Positions 15,263-23,116 of a stretch of 64,000 nucleotides of DNA are shown here, one piece after another (position 1 is the stretch's first letter; the number at the start of each line of letters is the position of its first letter). Both the position numbers and the translations under genes were made by a program. This DNA comes from Trinickia acidisoli (GTDB lineage: Bacteria > Pseudomonadota > Gammaproteobacteria > Burkholderiales > Burkholderiaceae). The stretch spans positions 1,674,001 through 1,738,000 of the forward strand of contig NZ_JAFLRG010000002.1 in NCBI RefSeq assembly GCF_017315725.1. Reading direction: 5' to 3'. The notes under the pieces were generated by a model that was given only the letters and a program-made list of their open reading frames with translations, ran no database searches and was not told the origin of the DNA.

Positions 15263-16699
15263 CTACCGCGCCGCGTGGCTCGTGTCCTCGCTGTCCAAGC
15301 GCTTTTCCCACCCGGTCAGGATTCGCTTTTCCAACGCGTCGTAGCTGCGGCCGAAATGATGTCCGCCCGACGTGCGGATAACCTCGTCCGTGCCGGCAAG
15401 GGTGGGACACAGCGTGTCGTGCTCGTCTTCGCCATAGAAACATTGTGCGAGCCCCGCGGGAAGGCGGTCGATTTCAGGCTTCGCCGGCAACGCCGTGTCG
15501 CTCGGCGGCAATCCAAGCCAACCGGTCACGCGAATCTGAAAATCCGCGGCAGACGCGAAGCCGAGCAGCGAAACGATCGCTACCTTGTCGCGCAGCGAGG
15601 GGGGCAGCCGGTTGTACGCGAATGGCATCACGTCCGCACCGAACGAGTATCCGATCAATGCGAACGAATTCGCATGCCAGCGCGCGCCATAGACCTGCAG
15701 CACGCGGGCGAGATCGCGGCTCACTTGCTCGGGCGTCTTCTCGCTCCAGAAATAGCGCAAGCTGTCCCAGCCGATGACCGACACGCCGTCCGTGCGCAAC
15801 TGCTCGCCGATCGTCTTGTCGAGATCGCGCCATCCGCCATCGCCCGACATGACGATCGCCAACATCCCGTGCGGATGCGCGGCGGGCAACTCGACGAGCG
15901 GTAAATCGGAGACGTCTTGGTCGCTACCCACATCCGCCTGCAAATGCGGCCGTATCAACGCGAGAAGCGAGTCCGCGGGCGGCGTCGTGGCACCGAACAT
16001 GCGCGGCGGCTTGTTCGTCAGCGGCGCCATCAGGCGATTCACGTTCTTGTCGAAATGAAACCCCGGCGAATCGGCCCCTTCCTTCACGGCCGATCGTTCC
16101 GCCTGCCGCATCGCGGCGACCGCGCTCGACGTCGTCACGCCCGCTTCGACGAACCCCGGCAAGGCCCTGCCGCGACTAATCGTCGGATCGGGCGGACATT
16201 GAAGAAAGTTAGGATCGAGAGCGGCTTCGGCATCGATGGCCACCGCGCCCGCGATCGTGTTCGCCGGCGCTTGCGCGAGCACGTGCAGCGCAAGCGTCGC
16301 CCCCTGACCGGTACCCGCCATGATCGGCGCGAAGTATTGGTTCGACTTCAACTGACGCTCGAGTTGATGGCTGACCGCCTCGGCATCGCCGTCCAGATGA
16401 CGACAGGCTCGCCCCGTCGCCGCGAGATTGGCCGCATAGCGGCCCGTGTCGACGCCTACCGTCAACGCACCTTCGTCGGCCAATGCGTGCGCCGCTTGCG
16501 AATCGGCCGCGGTCCAGCCCTTGCCGGCGGAGAACAGTACGACGAAGCCGCGCATCTCGCCTCGCGGCCATTGAACCGTCACATCGCCATAACGCCCGCC
16601 CGATACGTGCGACTCGATCGCCTGCGCGGCCGTGCAGAAGGATAGACCTGCCAGCAAGGCAAGCCATTTAGCGTTTCTCAATGCTGCGTGAAGTGTCAT
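15263..16699 (-). CDS. acvB: AcvB/VirJ-type lysyl-phosphatidylglycerol hydrolase
   Basis: The product has 478 aa, exported by an N-terminal signal (WLALLAGLSFCTAAQA). It has two alpha/beta hydrolase-like halves: the first has a degenerate elbow (AGTGQGATLAL, Thr in place of Ser), and the second has the active elbow GYSFGAD with Ser at about 352, plus the closing GGHHFGRSYD His region. Known AcvB proteins (Agrobacterium, Rhizobium) hydrolyse lysyl-phosphatidylglycerol in the periplasm and affect virulence and envelope stability. The start ATG overlaps the mprF stop (ATGA at 16696-16699). Synthesis and hydrolysis of the same lipid are thus translationally coupled. The frame is open far upstream inside mprF, but that part is not coding. 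Confidence 0.92.
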   Translation of the reverse strand: MTLHAALRNAKWLALLAGLSFCTAAQAIESHVSGGRYGDVTVQWPRGEMRGFVVLFSAGKGWTAADSQAAHALADEGALTVGVDTGRYAANLAATGRACRHLDGDAEAVSHQLERQLKSNQYFAPIMAGTGQGATLALHVLAQAPANTIAGAVAIDAEAALDPNFLQCPPDPTISRGRALPGFVEAGVTTSSAVAAMRQAERSAVKEGADSPGFHFDKNVNRLMAPLTNKPPRMFGATTPPADSLLALIRPHLQADVGSDQDVSDLPLVELPAAHPHGMLAIVMSGDGGWRDLDKTIGEQLRTDGVSVIGWDSLRYFWSEKTPEQVSRDLARVLQVYGARWHANSFALIGYSFGADVMPFAYNRLPPSLRDKVAIVSLLGFASAADFQIRVTGWLGLPPSDTALPAKPEIDRLPAGLAQCFYGEDEHDTLCPTLAGTDEVIRTSGGHHFGRSYDALEKRILTGWEKRLDSEDTSHAAR

Positions 16700-19302
16700 G
16701 AACGGCGGCCCCCCGCCAAAATCGAAAGATCCAGCAACGTCAGGACGGCGCCCGCCCACCCCGACACCGCGAGATAACGCGGCTCCCACCGCGGCTGAAA
16801 CTTGCCCTTGAACGCACGCAGGCCCTGAAAGTTGTAGAAGCGCCCGCCGAATCGCCACACCATCGACCCGAGCTGATGAAGCGGCGAGCCGAGCGGCATC
16901 GACCGTACGCCGGAGAACGGCGCCACGCCAAGGCTCAAGTGACGGTAGCCTTTGTCCTTCAAGTGCAATGCCAATTGCAGAAACAGGTAGTCCATGACAT
17001 AAGGCGACGTATCGGACAGATGGCGCATCACACCGACCGTCGCCTCGACGTTCAGATCGGTCGTCATGAAGGTCGTGAAGGCGACGGGCAGGCCATGCTC
17101 GCGCACCAGCATCACCGACTGCGCCGCGAGATACGGATCGCTGAAGGCGGCCACGGAAAAGCTCTTCTCTCTGCCCGCCCGGCTTTCGAGCCAACTGTCG
17201 GAAATGCCCCGCAAGAGGTCGAGATGCTCGGGAACGGCATCGGCATCGATGACCTCGGCAGTGCAACCGTCACGCTCGGCACGGCGCAGCGAGTAGCGCA
17301 GCGCGGCGCGCTTGGGTCCGCTCAAGTCGAAGCCGTCGAGCGACAGGCGCGCTTCTTCGCCGAGCTTCATCAGTGTCAAACCCGAATCCAAGTAGAGCGG
17401 CAGCGAATCAGCCCTGACCTGATAAAACGCGGCACGTCCCCCGTGTTTGTGTGCGAGCATGACGAAGCTGCGGATCAATTCGGCCCATTCGCCGCGCGGT
17501 CCGACGGGATCGTGCAGCGCGGCCCACGTGCGTCCATGCTTTGCATACATGAGGAACGCCTCGCGCGAATCGGAGAACAAAAAGCTCTTGTCGCCCATCA
17601 TCGCAAGCCCCGCATCGCTGCGCTCCTGCGCGCGAATGATGCGCACCGCGTCGATCAGATCCTCCGAACTCGGATGCACGAAGCGCCCCGCCGCGGGCCG
17701 CAGCAATTGCCACACCGAGAACGCCGTGGCGAACAGGGTCGAGGCGAGCATCGCCCGCAGCGAACGAGAGGCACGCTCGTCGAATGCGAACTGCCACCAC
17801 AGATCGCTGCGATATGGGACGTCGCGGTAGGCGAAGAACATCACCCACGCCGCGCAGATCAGCACGATCGCCACCGAGATCAGCCATCCGGGCGTGAACG
17901 GCTCCGCGAACAGCGCGGCGCGCCGACTGAAGTGGCGGCGCGTGCAAAGCAGCAACACGAGCAACGTGGCGAGCACGCCCGCTTCGAAAAACGCCAATCC
18001 CTTGATGACCGAGAGGACGAGGCTGACGGTCGTCAGCGCGAGGGTCAGCCACCATGCGGCATCGAGCCTGCGCAGCAAGCCGCGCGAGACGAACAGCAGC
18101 AGTACGCCGAGGATGCCGCTCGTCAATTGCGAGCCTTCGAGCGCCCAAAGCGGAACGAGTTCTTGCAAGAGCGCAAGGCGATGCGCCAACGCCGGCGTCG
18201 CGCTCGATACAATCAGCATCGCGCCGACGACGAACGTAATGAGGCAGAGAAATAGCGGTGCGATGCGACCGATACGCGCGACGCGCCCGAGCGGCAAACG
18301 TGCACGCAGGGCGCTGCGTAGTGCCCGGCCCTCGTAGCAAGCGAGCACGAGCGCGGACAACACGAGCGGCAAACCGAAATAGACGGCGCGATAAGCGAGC
18401 AAGGCTGCGAGTAACGCAGGCGCCGCGACGTGGCCGCGCAAGGCGAACACCATCACCGATTCGAATACGCCGATGCCGCCCGGCGTATGGCCCACGATGC
18501 CGAGCAACAGCGACGCGGAATAGACGGCGAGAAAGCTGACGAAATCGGTATGCACGCCGGGGAGAAAGACCCACAACGCCGCTCCTGCTCCCGCGACGTC
18601 GACGATGCCGAAGACGATCTGCGCGAGCAGCGCGGCGCGCGTGGGCACGTCGAGCGTAATGCCGCGCCAACGCGTGCGAATCCGCTTCGTCGCGGCACCG
18701 CAGCATGCCACGATCAGCACCGACGCAGCGAACATGACGAGGCTGCTCGCGCGCAGAGCACCCGGCACGAGGTGCGTCATCGCTGATAGCGGGGCGGTAT
18801 TCCAAAAGGCACCCAGCGCGCTGATCAGCACCATCGCAAGAATCAGCGAGCCGCTGGCGAACACAGTGAGACGACCGACCTGCGACGGTGTGACGCCGAC
18901 CGCGCCATAAACGCGGCAACGCACGGCACCGCCCGTCAGCGCGCCGAAGCCCGCGATGTTGCCGAGTGCGGAAGCCGCCGTCGCGCCGATCCAGAGCAGC
19001 GTTCGCGGCACTTTCGCTTCGACGTGCCGCAGCGCGACCCCGTCGCGCGCCACGAGCGCGACGAAGCTCAGCGCCGTGGCCGCAAGCGCAGCAGCCCACC
19101 TAGCGGGTGCAATGCCGAACAATTGCCGGCTGACCGTGTGGTAGTCGATGCTCTGCGAGATCTTCTGCAGCGCAAGCAGCAGCAAGATGCAGATGGCCAG
19201 CGCAAGCGCAGGCGACGCCAGCCGCCTGTAGTTGATATTGCGTGTCTTCGCATATAGAGCGGCGATGACCTTCGAACCCCGGTCGCCGTGACTTCGTTGC
19301 AT
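16696..19302 (-). CDS. mprF: Bifunctional lysyl-phosphatidylglycerol synthase/flippase MprF
   Basis: The product has 868 aa, a normal full length. Residues about 25-520 hold some 12-14 membrane segments (flippase part, with GNIAGFGALTGGAVRCRVYG and LLGIVGHTPGGIGVFESVMV), and residues about 540-850 are the cytosolic DUF2156 synthase domain that transfers lysine from Lys-tRNA to phosphatidylglycerol. This domain shows FLMYAKHGRTWAALHDPVG, YLDSGLTLMKLGEEA and MDYLFLQLALHLKDKGYRHL. The modified lipid lowers surface charge and protects against cationic peptides and acid. The gene is called lpiA in rhizobia and is paired with acvB there too. Confidence 0.95.
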   Translation of the reverse strand: MQRSHGDRGSKVIAALYAKTRNINYRRLASPALALAICILLLLALQKISQSIDYHTVSRQLFGIAPARWAAALAATALSFVALVARDGVALRHVEAKVPRTLLWIGATAASALGNIAGFGALTGGAVRCRVYGAVGVTPSQVGRLTVFASGSLILAMVLISALGAFWNTAPLSAMTHLVPGALRASSLVMFAASVLIVACCGAATKRIRTRWRGITLDVPTRAALLAQIVFGIVDVAGAGAALWVFLPGVHTDFVSFLAVYSASLLLGIVGHTPGGIGVFESVMVFALRGHVAAPALLAALLAYRAVYFGLPLVLSALVLACYEGRALRSALRARLPLGRVARIGRIAPLFLCLITFVVGAMLIVSSATPALAHRLALLQELVPLWALEGSQLTSGILGVLLLFVSRGLLRRLDAAWWLTLALTTVSLVLSVIKGLAFFEAGVLATLLVLLLCTRRHFSRRAALFAEPFTPGWLISVAIVLICAAWVMFFAYRDVPYRSDLWWQFAFDERASRSLRAMLASTLFATAFSVWQLLRPAAGRFVHPSSEDLIDAVRIIRAQERSDAGLAMMGDKSFLFSDSREAFLMYAKHGRTWAALHDPVGPRGEWAELIRSFVMLAHKHGGRAAFYQVRADSLPLYLDSGLTLMKLGEEARLSLDGFDLSGPKRAALRYSLRRAERDGCTAEVIDADAVPEHLDLLRGISDSWLESRAGREKSFSVAAFSDPYLAAQSVMLVREHGLPVAFTTFMTTDLNVEATVGVMRHLSDTSPYVMDYLFLQLALHLKDKGYRHLSLGVAPFSGVRSMPLGSPLHQLGSMVWRFGGRFYNFQGLRAFKGKFQPRWEPRYLAVSGWAGAVLTLLDLSILAGGRRS

Positions 19303-19490
19303 CTTTCCCGTGAATCGATCGTGTCATACCGGCAACGGGCGAGCCATGGCGACAGCCGTGACGCTGCCGTTGGTCAGCCATTATCGAGAATGTCGCACCC
19401 GCAGACCGATCGATATAGCAGATTGTGATCTATTACAACGCGGCAAGGGGCAATTCGGTTGACGAGGAAATCGTCGCGCGAAAGGGGATG

Positions 19491-19519
19491 CCGCGGCCCG
19501 GAGGGTGGGTGGGCTGCGG
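19491..19519 (-). terminator. Possible terminator after the zinc-ribbon gene
   Basis: CCGCGGCCC and GGGCTGCGG form a 9-bp stem with one wobble pair and an 11-base loop. On the minus strand it is followed by CATCCCCTTT, a weak T-tract. The spot is about 40 bases beyond the stop of the gene at 19557. Confidence 0.35.
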
Positions 19520-19556
19520 CGCTAGCTCATGTGGCGATGGCGACAAGGGGAAGGCC

Positions 19557-19742
19557 CTAAACGAACGGTTTGCCCTCGATTTGCTCGTAGACGACCGTAC
19601 CGTCCTCGGCTTCGAATTTCTCGACGTAGTTGCGTGCGCCGCACATCGGGCAGCGAAACAGAAAGCCCTGACCTTCGTTCTTGATGACGACGTCGGACTG
19701 CTCCCATCGCGCTTGGCAGCTTTGATTTCTACAAGTGAACAT
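19557..19742 (-). CDS. Small zinc-ribbon protein
   Basis: The product has 61 aa. Cys4, Cys9, Cys31 and Cys34 (CRNQSC...CPMC) form a treble/ribbon metal site, followed by an acidic beta-rich tail (NYVEKFEAEDGTVVYEQIEG). A GGAG Shine-Dalgarno lies 8 bases before the ATG. Similar stand-alone zinc ribbons are conserved in Burkholderiaceae, but I know no function. It sits 45 bases downstream of the NYN-domain gene and could be translated from the same transcript. An accessory role in RNA handling would fit but is unproven. Confidence 0.75.
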   Translation of the reverse strand: MFTCRNQSCQARWEQSDVVIKNEGQGFLFRCPMCGARNYVEKFEAEDGTVVYEQIEGKPFV

Positions 19743-19787
19743 ATGTGGTGCTCCTACCGGGTCCTGGCCCTATTGCTTATCGATTGC

Positions 19788-21062
19788 TTACTGCTCGTTG
19801 TTGTTTTCCGCCTCGGGCTTACGGGAACGACCGGCACGCGAGGCGGGCTTGCGCGGCGCTCTCGCCTGCTTCGCCGCTACCGGCTTCGTTGCTGCCGGCA
19901 CCTGAATCGCAGGCTCAACGGCATCGCTCGTGTGCTCCGGCGTTTGAGACTGCGCGCTTCGCGCCTTTTTCGCCGGCGCTTTGCGGGCGCGGCGCGGCTT
20001 CGGGGCTTCTTCCGCCACCTCGCTCGGCACGACAGGCGCGACCAACGATTCTTCGATGACCACCGCAGGCTCTGTCGCGACATCCACCGCGACGGAAGGC
20101 GCTTGTTCGCGCCCTTGCTTGCGAGGGCCCTTGCTCTTCTTCCGGCCCTTGCCGGCGGCTACTTCCGCCGGTACGCCGTGGTCCTGCGCGACGGCAGCGG
20201 CTGCCGTGGGGGCTTGTCTTGCCACGTCATGGCCCGCCGGCTGACTCGGCCGATAGACGAACGCGCCCGACTTGTCGTCGCGACCGACTTCGAGCAACCC
20301 GCGCGCTTGCGCTTCGTCGAGCAAATTGCCGAAGGCGCGAAAGCCGTAATACGACTCGCTGAAATCGGGCTTGCGCCGCTTGATCGCGCTCTTGAGTACC
20401 GACGCCCAAATCTTGCCGCTCTCGCCGCGCTCCGATGCAAGGGCATCGAACGTCTCGACGGCGATCGCGATCGCCTTCGCCTTGCGCGATTCCATCTCCG
20501 CCTTCGGCTGCTTGTCCTCATCGGCGGTGCGTTTCACGGCCACGCTCGCTTCGCGTGCCTCGCGCTTGGCCGTCGCACGCTGCTGCTCGCGGACCAGATC
20601 GTCGTAGAAGATGAATTCGTCGCAATTGGCAACCAATAGATCGGACGTCGAGTTCTTCACGCCCACGCCGATGACTTTTTTCGCGTTCTCGCGCAGCTTG
20701 GAGACGAGCGGGGAAAAATCGGAATCGCCGCTGATGATGACGAACGTATCGACGTGCGACTTCGTATAGCAAAGATCGAGCGCATCGACGACGAGCCGAA
20801 TGTCCGCGGAATTCTTGCCCGACTGCCGCACGTGGGGAATCTCGATGAGTTCGAAACTGGCCTCGTGCATCGAAGCCTTGAACCCTTTGTAGCGATCCCA
20901 GTCGCAGTAGGCTTTCTTGACGACGATGCTTCCTTTCAGCAGCAGCCGTTCGAGCACGGGCTTGATGTCGAATTTCTCGAACTTCGCATCGCGAACGCCG
21001 AGCGCGACGTTTTCGAAGTCGCAGAACAGCGCCATGCTGACACTCTCTTGGGGGGAAGCCAT
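19788..21062 (-). CDS. NYN ribonuclease-like domain plus OST-HTH/LOTUS domain protein
   Basis: The product has 424 aa. The NYN (PIN-like) nuclease domain spans residues 8-155, with candidate acidic metal ligands Asp15 (FCDFENV), Asp87 (SADIRL), and Asp113/Asp115 (SGDSDF). A LOTUS/OST-HTH domain (about 195-270: AVETFDALASERG, WASVLKSAIKRRKPDFSESY, GFRAFGNLLDEAQARGLLEV) probably binds RNA. The last 130 residues are a low-complexity Ala/Lys/Pro/Arg tail, probably a nucleic-acid-binding extension. LabA/DUF88-like proteins of this layout are proposed RNases. GGAG 6 bases upstream supports the ATG at 21062; a second ATG at 21035 is possible. Confidence 0.9.
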   Translation of the reverse strand: MASPQESVSMALFCDFENVALGVRDAKFEKFDIKPVLERLLLKGSIVVKKAYCDWDRYKGFKASMHEASFELIEIPHVRQSGKNSADIRLVVDALDLCYTKSHVDTFVIISGDSDFSPLVSKLRENAKKVIGVGVKNSTSDLLVANCDEFIFYDDLVREQQRATAKREAREASVAVKRTADEDKQPKAEMESRKAKAIAIAVETFDALASERGESGKIWASVLKSAIKRRKPDFSESYYGFRAFGNLLDEAQARGLLEVGRDDKSGAFVYRPSQPAGHDVARQAPTAAAAVAQDHGVPAEVAAGKGRKKSKGPRKQGREQAPSVAVDVATEPAVVIEESLVAPVVPSEVAEEAPKPRRARKAPAKKARSAQSQTPEHTSDAVEPAIQVPAATKPVAAKQARAPRKPASRAGRSRKPEAENNNEQ

Positions 21063-21228
21063 ACAGTTCTCCGGCCGATCGGGCGCAATGGTTCTTTGGT
21101 TTCAGATTGCGCACATGATAGCCGGTTGCGAGGATGACACTCGCGCGGCAGGCGCCGAGCTCAGCGCTCGCACGATGAGCGCCGGCGCCCAATTGTCGCC
21201 TCGAGCCCCCTTTTGGTACGAGCCTGGA

Positions 21229-22092
21229 TCAAAGCAGCGGATAAGGACACCTACCGTTGATGGTGGGCGCACCGATCGTCGCATCGAAGATCTTCGCCGT
21301 AAAGTAGGCTCCGCCCTTCTCGGTACGCACGGTGCCTTCCCTCGTGCAGGTCGAGCGATGCCACGCTTTATAGAACTGCAATCCCGAGGCCGACGTGTCG
21401 CTGGCGAGCTTGTACTCCCATGCGATGTCCCATTCGAACGTCCCGACCTGCAAAGTATCGCCGTTCACCCAGCCTCCCGATGGCACGGTAGCCCGACTGA
21501 AAACCTGATCGGCGCCATCGAACAGCGTTCCTTGCGCCACGACCTTCGCTGCGGCGACCCATTTGGCGGTGATGGCATGAATGTCGCCGGTCCCGCCTTG
21601 AAACACGCCGGTTCCTTTGCCCGTGCCGCGGTTTTCGCGCATGACCAAGTTCATGAAGGAGACATCGTTCGGCATCAGCACCGGTTGCCCCCAAAAGCCG
21701 CTTTTCGCCTGGCCGTTGGTGTGAATACCGCCCAAGAACATCAGCCCGCATGTCGACGGGCGCACGATCGTCAATTCGACGCATGCAACCTCGGCGTTTT
21801 TGCTGTCTTTCAACGACAACTGGACCGTCTTCGTATCCGCGCCCGTCATCAACTCCTGCGCGGAGAAATCGGCCGCGGTGTAGTCCGCGGTGCCGCTCGA
21901 TAGGTTATGCATCTGCCCGCCGCCCGACTTGATCGCCCAGTAGTAGGGCTGGTTATCGGAGGGCAACGATCGCGTCGGCAAAAGCTTGATCACCTCCCCT
22001 ACGCCGTACCGGGCCGATTCGCCCGCGGCGCGCGACGGCACGCTCACTGCCGGAAGCGCGCCGATCTGCAGACTTCCCGAGATTAGCTTCAT
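21229..22092 (-). CDS. Hypothetical protein, beta-rich; family possibly linked to DUF4157 loci
   Basis: The product has 287 aa. The ATG at 22092 is preceded by GAGGAATAGG; the open frame continues upstream without a start of that quality. There is no signal peptide. Residues about 25-110 look like an Ig-like strand module (YGVGEVIKLLP, YYWAIKSGGGQMHNLSSGTA, VQLSLKD). The second half has PNDVSFMNLVMREN, a Gly-rich GTGKGTGVFQGG, HAITAKWV and VGTFEWDIAWEYKLA. The pattern of DVSF-N-RE, a Gly-rich TG-F, and GTFEW-I-WEY matches, from memory, a family often encoded beside DUF4157 proteins. I cannot verify this here. A perfect hairpin (22121-22136) lies in its leader. Confidence 0.65.
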   Translation of the reverse strand: MKLISGSLQIGALPAVSVPSRAAGESARYGVGEVIKLLPTRSLPSDNQPYYWAIKSGGGQMHNLSSGTADYTAADFSAQELMTGADTKTVQLSLKDSKNAEVACVELTIVRPSTCGLMFLGGIHTNGQAKSGFWGQPVLMPNDVSFMNLVMRENRGTGKGTGVFQGGTGDIHAITAKWVAAAKVVAQGTLFDGADQVFSRATVPSGGWVNGDTLQVGTFEWDIAWEYKLASDTSASGLQFYKAWHRSTCTREGTVRTEKGGAYFTAKIFDATIGAPTINGRCPYPLL

Positions 22093-22120
22093 CCTATTCC
22101 TCACGTCGAACATTAATCGC

Positions 22121-22136
22121 GGCCTCATACGAGGCC
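22121..22136 (-). promoter_or_regulatory. Leader hairpin of the 21229-22092 gene
   Basis: GGCCTC-ATAC-GAGGCC is a perfect 6-bp stem with a tetraloop about 28 bases upstream of the start codon. Surrounding GCGGCC/GGCCGC bases allow an alternative pairing. It might be an upstream terminator, an operator or an mRNA-stability element. Confidence 0.35.
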
Positions 22137-22627
22137 GGCCGCGAGCGGCGAAGCGCGTCGACGTCACGCGTTGCCGCTCGCAGTCCGTAAGGTAGGTGGA
22201 TGTAGCGCGAAGCAATATGGGCTTTACTTCACGCACGAAGACAGGGGAAGCAAGGGATGAGACGCGCCCCGGGCCCGGGCCATCGCTCGACCGTCATGTG
22301 CCTGCGCGGGGCCGGCGCGTACGGCAAGCGGCACTCGCTGCGATGCCGAGGCACAGCGGCAGCGCGACGAGAAAGACGATGCCGGCACGGACGTCGCTGT
22401 GCAACGCGGAGAACGAGGTGGATATGCTCGAATCAGGAGATTGGGGCATGGGCTTTCGAAGACGAATTGAGCCGCACCGCGGGTGACAGCGTTATGCGAA
22501 TCATCGACAACAATTAGGACTGCTAACGGAAGTCTATAATTACAAATATCTTACATTCGAAGGATTCGAAAAAAATGGGAAAAATATTCGTTGGAGACAG
22601 CGGGACACCAACAAGCAGCCGCTTGCG
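22137..22627. other. Gene-free stretch between two minus-strand loci
   Basis: I see no convincing gene. 22137-22480 is GC rich and includes a 12-bp palindrome CCCGGGCCCGGG (22268-22279). 22500-22600 turns sharply AT rich, with a TTCGAA-GGA-TTCGAA repeat, and probably marks the left edge of the acquired ATPase-nuclease pair. Short frames here have no Shine-Dalgarno or recognisable composition. Confidence 0.4.
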
Positions 22628-23116
22628 TCACTCCACGATGACGACTCTGGCCTGAATATCGAGGCGAAAGCCGAATTCCTGGAAGAATGCCTTTTGCGTT
22701 TCGTTGTCGATGACGCCAAATGCCTGATGCCTGCGGTTGCACGCGAAGGCCTTCTTATGCCGATACCCACTCAGATCCGCCGATTCTTGAAGAAAGCGTA
22801 GCGTCGACGTCAATTGTCCGACTGCGTCGTCGCGCCACGAACTGCGTTGGTTCTTGAGTTCGACTAGATAAAGATGCTTAGACGTCGTCAGCATGCCGTC
22901 ACAGCGCCCTCTGCCCGGCTCCTCGTCGTCCTTGATCACGCATTTGTCTATCGCCGTGAAGGTGACTTCTTCCTCTCGCGGATTCTCAACCGTGGCGCCC
23001 CACGATGACGGTGTGGTCATCGAAACGTAAGCGACGCCTCCGTTTTCATCGTCGCAGATGCCAAAGGCCAGGTCGGTGAACGGTCCTCGTTGACAAGCGT
23101 TGTCGAAAAAATTCAC
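22628..23116 (-). CDS. PD-(D/E)XK-like nuclease, partner of the adjacent ATPase
   Basis: The product has 162 aa. The core RCDGMLTTSKHLYLVELKNQ gives Asp73, then Glu87-Leu-Lys89, followed by Gln101 in AVGQLTSTL. The order D...ExK...Q is the signature of the PD-(D/E)XK nuclease fold, as in Cas4/RecB-type enzymes that carry the extra Gln. The N-terminus (FFDNACQRGPF...GICDDENGG) is unusual and I do not recognise the family. Its ATG overlaps the stop of the ATPase gene (ATGA, 23113-23116), so both are made together and probably form a complex. GC is lower than the flanks. Function as a defence effector is inferred. Confidence 0.7.
   Translation of the reverse strand: MNFFDNACQRGPFTDLAFGICDDENGGVAYVSMTTPSSWGATVENPREEEVTFTAIDKCVIKDDEEPGRGRCDGMLTTSKHLYLVELKNQRSSWRDDAVGQLTSTLRFLQESADLSGYRHKKAFACNRRHQAFGVIDNETQKAFFQEFGFRLDIQARVVIVE

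Noticed and set aside
16700..17266. Upstream extension of the acvB frame
   Set aside because: The frame is open into mprF, but the extra 190 codons are a shadow of mprF; the signal peptide and ATGA overlap fix the start at 16699.
22268..22279. Palindrome CCCGGGCCCGGG
   Set aside because: Pure G/C self-complementary runs arise easily at this base composition, and there is no adjacent start codon or promoter.
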